From Bacteroidales bacterium (GTDB lineage: Bacteria > Bacteroidota > Bacteroidia > Bacteroidales > UBA12077), in contig WTBR01000104.1 in the NCBI GenBank assembly GCA_013138975.1, positions 39,603 to 103,602 of the forward strand: 64,000 nucleotides of DNA. Direction: 5' to 3'. Both the position numbers and the translations under genes were made by a program. This document shows positions 27,618 to 35,531 of the stretch, in pieces; position 1 is the first letter of the stretch, and every line of letters begins with the position of its first letter. The notes beneath the pieces are model-generated. The model saw nothing but the letters and a program-made list of their open reading frames with translations, did not search any database and was not told the origin of the DNA.

Positions 27618-27851
27618 TTATTTGGTTAATATTTCTTTCATTTCTTTCATTTTAGGCACTTTGCCTTTTAATACAACCTGACCATCAATAACAAGTGCAG
27701 GTGTTATCATTACTCCATACTCAATTATTTTTTGAATATCTTCAACTTTTTCAACTGTGGCATCAAGACTTAATTCAGCTACAGCTTCTCTTGTTACTTT
27801 TTCAAGTGTTTTGCACTTTGCACATCCTGAACCTAATACTTTTATTTCCAT
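27618..27851 (-). CDS. Small thioredoxin-family protein (TM0996/MTH895 type)
   Basis: A 77-residue cytosolic redox protein with GSGCAKCKTLEK, a CxxC centre at residues 10-13, and VMITPALVIDGQVVLKGKVP, the family's cis-Pro loop. These minimal thioredoxins are often found next to arsenic or redox permeases. First gene after the second ArsR operator (27918-27935). Confidence 0.88.
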   Translation of the reverse strand: MEIKVLGSGCAKCKTLEKVTREAVAELSLDATVEKVEDIQKIIEYGVMITPALVIDGQVVLKGKVPKMKEMKEILTK

Positions 27852-27917
27852 TATATTTTAATTTAAGAGTCAATATTATTTTCTATTTCCAATACACTTT
27901 ATCCTTACACACATCAT

Positions 27918-27935
27918 GTTCGTAAAAACACGAAC
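27918..27935 (-). promoter_or_regulatory. ArsR-type operator O2 before the thioredoxin gene
   Basis: GTTCGT-AAAAAC-ACGAAC: perfect 6-bp arms around a 6-base spacer. The same arms and spacing occur at 28254-28271 before arsR. It lies between the arsR stop and the small thioredoxin gene, so the six downstream genes may have their own regulated promoter. Confidence 0.8.
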
Positions 27936-27952
27936 GATTTTTATAAAAAATT

Positions 27953-28249
27953 TTATTTGAGCAATTCTTTAAATAGTTTCTTCGCTATTTCCCAGTTTTC
28001 TTTATTAATACAATATTTAATTTTAGGAGATTCTATTTCACCTTGAATCAATCCTGCATTTTTTAATTCTTTTAAATGCTGCGATAATGTTGATTTTGCT
28101 ATCGGGAGTATATCTGTTAAATCTCCACTATAACAGCATGATTGTTTTGATAACAACTCAAGTATATGCATTCGAACAGGATGACCCATTGCTTTTGCAT
28201 ATCGTGCGATCTTAATTTGATCTTTTGTATAAATATCTTTTTCGCTCAT
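27953..28249 (-). CDS. ArsR/SmtB-family metalloregulator
   Basis: A 98-residue winged-helix repressor: MGHPVRMHILELLSKQSCCYSGDLTDIL, then the recognition helix in AKSTLSQHLKELKNAGLI. The adjacent Cys pair (SCCYS) is near where ArsR proteins bind As(III) or similar thiophiles (the alpha-3 type site). The start at 28249 is preferred; a longer frame from 28327 would run through the operator. It presumably represses itself and the downstream genes until a thiol-reactive inducer binds. Confidence 0.88.
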   Translation of the reverse strand: MSEKDIYTKDQIKIARYAKAMGHPVRMHILELLSKQSCCYSGDLTDILPIAKSTLSQHLKELKNAGLIQGEIESPKIKYCINKENWEIAKKLFKELLK

Positions 28250-28253
28250 TTCA

Positions 28254-28271
28254 GTTCGTAAAACTACGAAC
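28254..28271 (-). promoter_or_regulatory. ArsR-type operator O1 and upstream -7 element
   Basis: GTTCGT-AAAACT-ACGAAC, 5 bases upstream of the arsR ATG. On the minus strand TAGTTTTG (28289-28296) matches a -7 element, putting the operator just after the transcription start, a repressing position. Confidence 0.78.
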
Positions 28272-28381
28272 AATTTTATAAAAAACAACAAAACTAAAAA
28301 AAGATTGTTATTTTTTTCACATCTCAATTCACTGACAATCTGAACCGTCGAACTTAAATGCTATACAACATAATAAAAATC

Positions 28382-28398
28382 ACCAATAAATATTTGGT
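28382..28398 (+). promoter_or_regulatory. Possible operator before the ferredoxin-hcp genes
   Basis: Dyad ACCAA-N7-TTGGT about 80 bases before the ferredoxin-like gene. The arms are short, so it could be chance; the regulator is unknown. Confidence 0.3.
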
Positions 28399-28479
28399 AA
28401 GATGTAAAACTATTTGTTATTTTGGTATCTGAATACTTAATTACCTATTTAAAAAGAGAAACGTATAAAATATTATAAT

Positions 28480-29424
28480 ATGAAAAGAGAAATTATAGAA
28501 ATTGACGAGGACAAATGCACGGGTTGTGGGGAATGCATTCCAAACTGTCACGAAGGTGCATTACAAATGATTGATGGAAAAGCTCGTTTAATAAGCGATT
28601 TAATGTGCGATGGTTTAGGTGCTTGTATTGGACATTGCCCTGAAGGAGCAATTGAGATTATAGAACGCGAAGCTGCACCATACGATGAGATCATGGTTAT
28701 TAAAGAAATGGTTACTAAAGGTAAAAATACCGTTATAGCTCACCTTGCTCACCTAAAAGATCATAAAGAATTTGGTTTCTTAAAACAAGGTGTTCGTTGG
28801 ATGCAAGAAAATAAATCAGAAATTGATTTCGATGTAGATGAAGTTACATCTGTTGTACATAATGGGACAATAGAAAAACCAGTGGCTGCACCTAGTGCTT
28901 GTGGCTGCGGTGGACACGATGAACAACCAAAACACCAACATGATCATGATCATGGGCATGGTGGCGGAGGTTGCCCGGGATCACAGGCAAAAACCATTAA
29001 TAAGCCAGAAGCTACAAATTCAGAAATTGCAGGAGATGCTCCTTCAGAATTAACACAATGGCCGGTTCAAATGCATTTAATTAATCCAGCAGCATCATAT
29101 TTCCAAAATTCGGATTTATTATTAGCCGCTGACTGTGTTGCATTTTCAATGGGTAATTTTCATAGTAAAGCATTAAAAGGGAAATCGTTAGCCATTGCGT
29201 GTCCAAAATTAGATTCTAATACAGATGTTTATATACAGAAATTAGTTTCATTAATTGATGATTCTAAAATAAACACAATAACAGTAATAAAAATGACCGT
29301 TCCTTGCTGTGGAGGGATTTTACAAATGGCTCAAATGGCTTTGCAAAAGTCAACACGTAAAGTGCCAATTAAATCAATAACTGTAGATATAAACGGTGAA
29401 ATTGTATCTGAAGACTGGGTATAG
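28480..29424 (+). CDS. Two-cluster ferredoxin-type protein with His-rich linker, partner of Hcp
   Basis: A 314-residue protein. Residues 10-65 form a ferredoxin domain with CTGCGECIPNC and a second set (MCDGLGACIGHCPEGA), enough for two Fe-S clusters. A helical segment follows, then a Cys/His-rich linker around residues 145-170 (CGCGG, HQHDHDHGHGGGG) suited to metal binding, and a C-terminal domain of about 130 residues with ACPKLD and VPCCGGI motifs. It lies directly upstream of hcp and is probably its electron donor or maturation partner. The C-terminal domain is not assigned. Confidence 0.8.
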   Translation: MKREIIEIDEDKCTGCGECIPNCHEGALQMIDGKARLISDLMCDGLGACIGHCPEGAIEIIEREAAPYDEIMVIKEMVTKGKNTVIAHLAHLKDHKEFGFLKQGVRWMQENKSEIDFDVDEVTSVVHNGTIEKPVAAPSACGCGGHDEQPKHQHDHDHGHGGGGCPGSQAKTINKPEATNSEIAGDAPSELTQWPVQMHLINPAASYFQNSDLLLAADCVAFSMGNFHSKALKGKSLAIACPKLDSNTDVYIQKLVSLIDDSKINTITVIKMTVPCCGGILQMAQMALQKSTRKVPIKSITVDINGEIVSEDWV

Positions 29425-29552
29425 TTAAAATCAGAAATTTTAAATCATTAAATAATAGATGTTTATGATTGGCATCTAACTGGGAAAAGTATATCTCAAA
29501 ATTAAAATCAAGTAATAAAAAAAATAAATCAAAAACCTAAAAATCAAAAATT

Positions 29553-31211
29553 ATGAGCATGTTTTGTTATCAGTGTCAAGAAGCTGCAAAAGGTACAGGT
29601 TGTACGGGAGCCGTTGGTGTATGTGGAATTAAAGATGAAGTTATTCATTTACAAGATTTAACAGTACACATCTTAAAAGGGGTTTCTCTTTACAGTACTT
29701 TAGCCAGAGAAAATGGCATTGAAGATGAAGAAGTAAATAACTTTTTCTTTACTAGTTTATTTAAGACTATTACAAATGCAAACTTCTCAAAAGAGGTTTT
29801 TGTGAAAGAAATTAAAAAGGCACTAGAATTAAGAGAAAAAATCAAAAATCAATTAATTGCAAAAGGAATTGATGTAAGTAATATTACGCATGAAACTGCA
29901 ACTTGGACAAATACAAATTTTGATGAGCTTGAAGCAAAAGCCCAACAAATTAGCGGTAAAATTGATGCTCCAAACGAAGATATTCGTTCGTTACGTGCAC
30001 TTATTCTTTATGGATTAAAAGGCTTAGTTGCTTATCAAGAACATGCATTTAACTTGGGTTTTGAAGATGCTAGCTTACATGCGTTTGTTCAAAAAGCAGT
30101 TGCTGCACTTACAAACGATGAATTAACTGTTGAAGAAAACATTGCTTTAGTAATGGAAACAGGAAAATATGGTGTTGATGTAATGGCTTTATTAGATAAA
30201 GCGAATACAACTACTTATGGTAATCCTGAAATCACCAGCGTAAACATTGGTGTAAGTGACAAACCCGGAATCTTGATTAGTGGTCATGATTTAAAAGATA
30301 TGGAAGAGCTATTAAAGCAAACTGATGGAACAGGAGTTGATGTTTATACTCACAGTGAGATGTTACCGGCTAACTATTATCCTGCTTTCAAAAAATACAA
30401 GCACTTTATAGGAAATTATGGTAACGCTTGGTGGAAACAAAAAGAAGAATTTGAAAGTTTCAATGGACCTGTTTTATTTACAACAAACTGTTTAGTTCCG
30501 CCTAAGAAGGATTCTGGATATTTCGACAAAGTTTATACAACAGGTGCTGCAGGTTTTGATGGTTTCCCACATATTGCAGATAGAGTAAAAGGTGGTCAAA
30601 AAGATTTTTCACAGATCGTAGAGCATGCTAAAAAATGTGAGTCTCCAATTGAAATTGAAACTGGAGAAATTGTTGGTGGATTTGCACACAATCAAGTTAT
30701 GCAGTTAGCCGATAAGGTTGTTGATGCTGTAAAATCAGGAGCAATTAAGAAATTCTTTGTAATGGCTGGTTGCGATGGTAGAATGAAGGGCAGAGATTAC
30801 TACACTGAATTTGCTGATAAATTACCAAAAGACACCGTTATTTTAACTGCCGGTTGTGCTAAATTTCGTTACAACAAATTAGAGTTAGGTGATATTGGTG
30901 GAATTCCAAGAGTATTAGATGCTGGTCAATGTAACGATAGTTACTCTTTAGCAGTTATTGCTCTTAAATTGAAAGAAGTATTTGAACTTAATGATATCAA
31001 TGAGCTGCCAATTGCATACAATATTGCATGGTACGAACAAAAAGCAGTAATTGTATTACTTGCATTACTTTCTTTAGGTGTTAAGAATATACATTTAGGC
31101 CCAACATTGCCTGCATTCTTATCTCCAAATGTAGCTAAAGTTTTAGTTGATACTTTTGGTATTGCTGGAATAGGAAAAGTTGATGATGATATTAATATGT
31201 TTATGAATTAA
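29553..31211 (+). CDS. hcp: Hydroxylamine reductase / hybrid cluster protein Hcp
   Basis: A 552-residue protein beginning MSMFCYQCQEAAKGTGC, whose N-terminal Cys set binds the Fe-S cluster, with hybrid-cluster ligands visible as CxxxC-type motifs in TTNCLVPP and FVMAGCDGR, ILTAGCAKFRY, DAGQCNDSY and WYEQKAV. Length matches the short (class III-like) Hcp proteins. Hcp reduces hydroxylamine in vitro and acts on NO in anaerobes. It forms a cluster with the ferredoxin-like gene and the YgbA/cupin genes. Confidence 0.95.
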   Translation: MSMFCYQCQEAAKGTGCTGAVGVCGIKDEVIHLQDLTVHILKGVSLYSTLARENGIEDEEVNNFFFTSLFKTITNANFSKEVFVKEIKKALELREKIKNQLIAKGIDVSNITHETATWTNTNFDELEAKAQQISGKIDAPNEDIRSLRALILYGLKGLVAYQEHAFNLGFEDASLHAFVQKAVAALTNDELTVEENIALVMETGKYGVDVMALLDKANTTTYGNPEITSVNIGVSDKPGILISGHDLKDMEELLKQTDGTGVDVYTHSEMLPANYYPAFKKYKHFIGNYGNAWWKQKEEFESFNGPVLFTTNCLVPPKKDSGYFDKVYTTGAAGFDGFPHIADRVKGGQKDFSQIVEHAKKCESPIEIETGEIVGGFAHNQVMQLADKVVDAVKSGAIKKFFVMAGCDGRMKGRDYYTEFADKLPKDTVILTAGCAKFRYNKLELGDIGGIPRVLDAGQCNDSYSLAVIALKLKEVFELNDINELPIAYNIAWYEQKAVIVLLALLSLGVKNIHLGPTLPAFLSPNVAKVLVDTFGIAGIGKVDDDINMFMN

Positions 31212-31236
31212 AAAGGCTACTAGTTTATAGCTCTTA

Positions 31237-31277
31237 GCTGTTAGCCTTATATTTGCTAACAGCTTGGAGCTAACAGC
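31237..31277 (+). terminator. Hairpin with two alternative 3' arms after hcp
   Basis: GCTGTTAGC (31237-31245) pairs perfectly with GCTAACAGC at 31255-31263 and again at 31269-31277. A terminator without a T run, or an RNA end-stabilising structure. Confidence 0.45.
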
Positions 31278-31336
31278 TAAATACTACTATCAAATATAAT
31301 AAGTTCGTTACATTTTTGTATTTGATTGAAAATAAG

Positions 31337-31418
31337 AACTTTGGCAAAGTTAACTTAATTTAATCATACAGCTAATTATCAGCAACTTGACTGTTTGTAA
31401 AATTCAACTTTGCCAAAG
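31337..31418 (+). promoter_or_regulatory. Two near-identical palindromic sites upstream of the cupin-ygbA-cupin genes
   Basis: AACTTTGGCAAAGTT (31337-31351, a perfect palindrome except the centre) and AACTTTGCCAAAGAT (31406-31420) lie 69 bases apart in the 370-base gap after hcp, which has no gene. Palindromic symmetry, near identity and position suggest a dimeric regulator site; they could also pair with one another as a stem. Confidence 0.55.
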
Positions 31419-31530
31419 ATTAACAAAGTATTAAAGTACTAAAAACATAAAAACATAAAAATTCAATGTCAATACAGTTTAATAGCACTGATTTAACTAT
31501 TATTATTTATATATTTATATGAACATTTTA

Positions 31531-31567
31531 AACCCTGATAGGTTGTATTATGACTTATCAGGGTTTT
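31531..31567 (+). terminator. Terminator-like hairpin directly before the first cupin gene
   Basis: AACCCTGATA (31531-31540) pairs with TATCAGGGTT (31556-31565), followed by a short T tract, ending 15 bases before ATG 31582. It is either a read-through barrier or a leader attenuator; it rules out the longer frame that starts at 31519 inside it. Confidence 0.6.
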
Positions 31568-31581
31568 TAAAACCTTATATT

Positions 31582-31920
31582 ATGAGAACAATAAAGTATA
31601 CTGAAGCAGAAAATCGAAAAAACCCACATGGAGTTGATGCCCGTGGTTTATATGATGGCGAACATGCAATTATAACCCACATTTTATTACAAGCCGGCGA
31701 ACAATTAAAAAGACATATTACTCCTGTTGATGCTATTTTCTACGTATTAGAAGGAACTGGAATTGTTGAAGTTGGTGATGAACAATTAGAGGTTACAAAA
31801 GACACTTTAATTGAAAGTCCTGCAAAAATACCACATTGTTGGTATAATAAAAGTAATGATATATTAAGAATATTAGTTACAAAAGTTCCAAAACCTGACG
31901 GCCCAACAAAACTTTTATAA
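31582..31920 (+). CDS. Cupin-domain protein (first of two)
   Basis: A 112-residue single-cupin protein: HILLQAGEQLKRHITPVDAIFYVLEGTGIVEVGDEQLEV contains a cupin 1 motif with only partial metal ligands, and KIPHCWYN the second motif. The start at 31582 (MRTIKYTEAENR) follows the hairpin at 31531-31567. It is the first gene of a three-gene group with YgbA-type and second cupin genes. Ligand unknown. Confidence 0.82.
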   Translation: MRTIKYTEAENRKNPHGVDARGLYDGEHAIITHILLQAGEQLKRHITPVDAIFYVLEGTGIVEVGDEQLEVTKDTLIESPAKIPHCWYNKSNDILRILVTKVPKPDGPTKLL

Positions 31921-31935
31921 ATCTAAAAAATAATT

Positions 31936-32259
31936 ATGCATCCAAGAGTAGCAAAAGAAAAACGGATTGTTGAATCAATGATTACAAATTTTTGCATTGA
32001 CATTCATAAAAATCCGGAAGTATGCACTGACTGTAAAGAACTCATGGAATATGCAGATAAAAGGTTGCTGAAATGCCCTTATATAGAAGATAAGCCTATT
32101 TGTAGCAAATGTGATATTCATTGTTATAATAAAAATCAAAAAGATCAAATTAAAGTAGTAATGCGAACTCTGGGACCAAAAATGCTTTACACAAATCCCT
32201 TGGATACCATTTGGTATTACTACTATAAATTCATTCATAAACGCCAGAAATTAACATGA
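31936..32259 (+). CDS. ygbA: YgbA-type nitrous-oxide-stimulated promoter family protein
   Basis: A 107-residue Cys-rich protein with the family pattern MHPRVAKEKRIVESMITNFC, CTDCKELMEYADKRLLKCPY, CSKCDIHCY and KVVMRTLGPKML. In E. coli ygbA belongs to the NO-responsive NsrR regulon; the Cys sets suggest metal or Fe-S binding. It overlaps the next cupin gene by 4 bases (ATGA), so translation is coupled. Position after hcp supports a nitrosative-stress role. Confidence 0.88.
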   Translation: MHPRVAKEKRIVESMITNFCIDIHKNPEVCTDCKELMEYADKRLLKCPYIEDKPICSKCDIHCYNKNQKDQIKVVMRTLGPKMLYTNPLDTIWYYYYKFIHKRQKLT

Positions 32260-32561
32260 CAATTAAGAACTTAAGCAATTCTCCAAAAGTACCGTTCGAC
32301 CTTGAAGGATATATTTTACACTCTGAAAAACAAATTGAACTCGTTCATTTATTATTAAAACCTGGTGAGAATCTTGCCGAGCACAAGAATCCTTTTGATG
32401 TAATATTTTTTGTAGTTGAGGGAAGTGGGACTTTATCAATTGAAGGTACAGAATATAATCTTACAGCAACCGATGTTACTAAAGTTACTTCTGATAAAAT
32501 GCGTGGATGTCAAAATAATACAACGAAAGATTTAAGACTTTTAGTTATTAAACTCTTATAA
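32256..32561 (+). CDS. Cupin-domain protein (second of two)
   Basis: A 101-residue cupin: LVHLLLKPGENLAEHKNPFDVIFFVVEGSGTLSIEG, a weak second motif near VTSDKMRGCQN, no enzyme signature. It resembles the first cupin of this group (31582-31920) and overlaps the YgbA-type gene by 4 bases. Confidence 0.8.
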   Translation: MTIKNLSNSPKVPFDLEGYILHSEKQIELVHLLLKPGENLAEHKNPFDVIFFVVEGSGTLSIEGTEYNLTATDVTKVTSDKMRGCQNNTTKDLRLLVIKLL

Positions 32562-32620
32562 TTTTATTTCATAATTAGGGATCAAAATTTTATCTTTCGA
32601 AAAATTATAAAAAAATCACT

Positions 32621-33535
32621 ATGTATAAATTTATATCCAATTTTCTTGTATTAGTCTTATTTATAAGCCTGTTTTCATGTCAGTCAAATAAAGAACCTTT
32701 CAATGAAGAAGAATATGTTCAATCTGTTCAAGAATGGCAGATTAAGCGACTTGAAAGTTTGAAATCTGAAAATGGATGGCTAAATCTAGTTGGATTACAC
32801 TGGTTAAAAGACGGTCAGAATCCTTTTGGTAGTAACGAAGCAAATAACATTATTTTCCCTGAAAATGCTCCTGGTTTTATAGGAAATATTATTCTCTATA
32901 AAGGCAATTTAAGCATTTCAATTAATGAAGATGTCGAGGTTTTTATTAATGATTCACTGCTGAAGGAATCAGATATCTTAACTGATGCAGAAAAGGGTAC
33001 TACCAAATTTAAAATGGGATCGTTTAGATGGTACATTATTAAACGTGGCGACCGTTATGGTATCAGATTAAAAGATTTAGAAAGTCCACTTATTGATCAA
33101 ATAACAAAAGTGCCATCATTCCCAATTGATTCGAAATGGAGATTAAAAGCTAAATTCGAAAAATTCGATACTCCAAAGGAAATTGCTGTACCAAATGTTT
33201 TAGGCGATACCGAATATGAAAAATGCTATGGTCTAATTAAATTTAAAATTGGAGATGAGGAACATTCTTTAATGCCTTTGGGTGATGGTAATAAAGGCTT
33301 TTTTGTAATTTTTGCTGATGAAACTAGCGCTGAAGAAACATATGGTGCCGGAAGATTCTTATCGGTTGATAAACCAGACGAAAAAGGGAACACCTTTGTT
33401 GATTTTAATAAAGCTACAAATCCACCTTGTGCATTTACAGATTATGCAACTTGCCCCTTACCACCAAGAGAAAATATTTTATCAGTAAAAATTCTTGCTG
33501 GAGAAAAAGTAAACGAACATTTTGGACATCACTAA
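32621..33535 (+). CDS. DUF1684 lipoprotein
   Basis: A 304-residue exported lipoprotein (signal LFISLFSCQSNK, Cys about residue 20). The DUF1684 body has VQEWQIKRLESLKSENGWLNLVGLHWL near the N-terminus, WYIIKRGDRYGIRLKD in the middle, and the end motif FNKATNPPCAFTDYATCPLPP. The family is widespread and of unknown function. Single gene between the cupin group and a strong terminator. Confidence 0.88.
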   Translation: MYKFISNFLVLVLFISLFSCQSNKEPFNEEEYVQSVQEWQIKRLESLKSENGWLNLVGLHWLKDGQNPFGSNEANNIIFPENAPGFIGNIILYKGNLSISINEDVEVFINDSLLKESDILTDAEKGTTKFKMGSFRWYIIKRGDRYGIRLKDLESPLIDQITKVPSFPIDSKWRLKAKFEKFDTPKEIAVPNVLGDTEYEKCYGLIKFKIGDEEHSLMPLGDGNKGFFVIFADETSAEETYGAGRFLSVDKPDEKGNTFVDFNKATNPPCAFTDYATCPLPPRENILSVKILAGEKVNEHFGHH

Positions 33536-33580
33536 TTGTTTAAAATCCAAATCTCAAAATACAAATTTCAAATAAAAAAC

Positions 33581-33612
33581 AAAGCCCAAACTTCAAGGAG
33601 TTTGGGCTTTTT
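33581..33612 (+). terminator. Terminator of the DUF1684 gene
   Basis: Stem AAAGCCCAAACT / AGTTTGGGCTTT with a 6-base loop and T run. Also positioned to stop the convergent minus-strand gene. Confidence 0.88.
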
Positions 33613-33667
33613 AGATTGAATATTTTGATTTATTTATAATTTGAATATGTAAATTGATATTTGACTT

Positions 33668-34792
33668 TTACTCTTCTGTAATATCAAATCCCACTCCTCT
33701 TTCAATTAAATAATTTAAAATGAAATCGAAATTCTTTTTATCGACACTTATGTACTCAGGAGGACATATTCCTTTATGTTCTATTTCTCCATTTATGAAT
33801 AAGTTTGCAATTGCATTACAGGTGTATCCTGTAGTTCGTGCCATTGATGTAGTTTCTGTTTCTTTATCATATCTATCAAAAAGATTATAGGTAACTTTTT
33901 TATCCACTCCGTCTTCTTTCCCTTTTATAATTACCCTCAACATGGTATAATCTTCTTCATCTTTTTTTAATTCCCAAACAGGAAAAAGTAATTTTGTTGT
34001 TACATCTATAGGTCTAACTTGTTCTCCATTTACCAATACTGGGTTTTCAGAGAAGAACCCAGTTTCACGTAACACTTTAATATACTTTACTGTTCCAGGA
34101 TAACGCAAAGTTTTCTCAATCATATTTGGAATCTTCATGGTATCAATTAATGTTCTTAATCCATCAGTATTCCATGCTTCAAGTGAACCGATTGGCTCAA
34201 AATGATTAATCTCAGCTTCTGACAAGGCCTCACGAACAACTAATTCTCCATTAAGCATATATCTGGCAGGACGGGTATACTCTTCCAACACATCCATTGG
34301 TGAAAAAACAGCTTTATACTCAAACGGCCATTCACGTTTAAAAGGTAATCCTCCACCATAACATTTATAGCTGGAAATTTCCATCTGCGCATTATAATAA
34401 CCAAGAATAATATTCCCCATTCCCGGTGCAACACCTGCATCAATAATTGCAGTTACATTATGTTTTTTTGCTAATTCATCTAATTCAAAAGGATCTTCTC
34501 GAAAAAATGAAATATCAATAATATTTTTACTCGCTAAAATTGATTGTTGAACTATTTTATATCCCATATATCCAGGAAGACATCCAATTACCAAATCAAA
34601 ATCTTTAACAACTCTTTGCAATTCACCTTCTTCTGAAAGATCCGTTAATAAAGTTTTTATATTAGAGTAACTTTTTAATTTTTCCAGACTAGTATGATTT
34701 ACATCAACTGTAGTAACATCAAAATGTTTGGATAAATCAACGGCTATTGCTTTCCCAACTAAACCCGCACCTAAAACAACTATTTTCTTCAT
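33668..34792 (-). CDS. Saccharopine dehydrogenase-like NAD(P)-binding protein
   Basis: A 374-residue protein with an N-terminal Rossmann motif (KIVVLGAGLVGKAIA), the family's mid segment (VIGCLPGYMGYKIVQ, IDAGVAPGMGN) and a C-terminal catalytic-like domain (KMPN...TLRYPGTVKYIKVLRE). It resembles saccharopine dehydrogenase family enzymes acting on lysine-derived substrates, such as lysine 6-dehydrogenase. The exact substrate is not decided. Single gene. Confidence 0.83.
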   Translation of the reverse strand: MKKIVVLGAGLVGKAIAVDLSKHFDVTTVDVNHTSLEKLKSYSNIKTLLTDLSEEGELQRVVKDFDLVIGCLPGYMGYKIVQQSILASKNIIDISFFREDPFELDELAKKHNVTAIIDAGVAPGMGNIILGYYNAQMEISSYKCYGGGLPFKREWPFEYKAVFSPMDVLEEYTRPARYMLNGELVVREALSEAEINHFEPIGSLEAWNTDGLRTLIDTMKIPNMIEKTLRYPGTVKYIKVLRETGFFSENPVLVNGEQVRPIDVTTKLLFPVWELKKDEEDYTMLRVIIKGKEDGVDKKVTYNLFDRYDKETETTSMARTTGYTCNAIANLFINGEIEHKGICPPEYISVDKKNFDFILNYLIERGVGFDITEE

Positions 34793-34903
34793 GTGTTTAA
34801 AATTTTCACCTTAAGCCGAAATTGTGTCACTAAAATTTATTTATTCAGTATACGTTTCACAATTTTTTTCAGCCTTGGGCTGTTTAATTTCAAAATGTTT
34901 AAA

Positions 34904-35527
34904 TTATTTGTACGTAAAATTATAAAACTTTTCGATATCAGACCTACTAACCTGATCAATATCAACGTTAATCCTGATATTTTTCAATGGTCGATCTCTT
35001 TCAGATGTTGGCTGCATTGCAACTGAATCAAGCACTTCAAATCCACTCATAACCTGACCAAATACAGTATATTTATTATCCAAATGATGAGCTCCTTTGC
35101 GATTTTGTATAATATAAAACTGTGTACTATTCGATTTGCGTTCAGGATTTACATTATCTCCTCTTCTGGCAGTTCCGATTGCTCCATGAACATGCAAGTG
35201 ATGAGGTAATATCTCTTCTTTAATTGGATCTTGAATGATTCTTGGATCATAATTAATTGGCTCATTTCGTGTTGTATAGTCTCCGGACTGAATCATAAAA
35301 TGATTAATAACACGATGAAAAATAATATGGTCATAAACACCTTCTTCTGCCAGATTTACAAAATTTTCTTTATGTAATGGTGTATCATCAAATAGAATTA
35401 GCTTTATTTTACCATACTCAGTATTTATAGTTATTAGAGATTCCTTTTCATCCATATTCTCCTGAGAATAAGAAAATAAAGAATGTACAAAGAAAATACA
35501 AATCAATAAATAACTTTTATAAGCCAT
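34904..35527 (-). CDS. Exported cyclophilin-type peptidyl-prolyl isomerase
   Basis: A 207-residue protein: signal peptide (residues 1-21), then a cyclophilin domain with VNLAEEGVYDHIIFHRVINHFMIQSGD and FGQVMSGFEVLDSV. The isomerase catalytic Arg (HRV) is present. It acts in the envelope and starts 4 bases after the nupC stop, so the two share a transcript. Confidence 0.9.
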   Translation of the reverse strand: MAYKSYLLICIFFVHSLFSYSQENMDEKESLITINTEYGKIKLILFDDTPLHKENFVNLAEEGVYDHIIFHRVINHFMIQSGDYTTRNEPINYDPRIIQDPIKEEILPHHLHVHGAIGTARRGDNVNPERKSNSTQFYIIQNRKGAHHLDNKYTVFGQVMSGFEVLDSVAMQPTSERDRPLKNIRINVDIDQVSRSDIEKFYNFTYK

Positions 35528-35531
35528 GTCT

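Noticed and set aside
24640..28249. Classical arsenic resistance operon
   Set aside because: No arsenate reductase (ArsC) and no ArsB or Acr3 is present; only distant family names link it to arsenic.
31519..31581. Upstream start of the first cupin
   Set aside because: The extension is encoded inside a terminator-like hairpin, and the downstream Met at 31582 matches the usual start of this family.
34240..34443. Short minus-strand frame inside the saccharopine dehydrogenase-like gene
   Set aside because: It is an alternative frame of a conserved gene with no ribosome site and no recognisable protein features.
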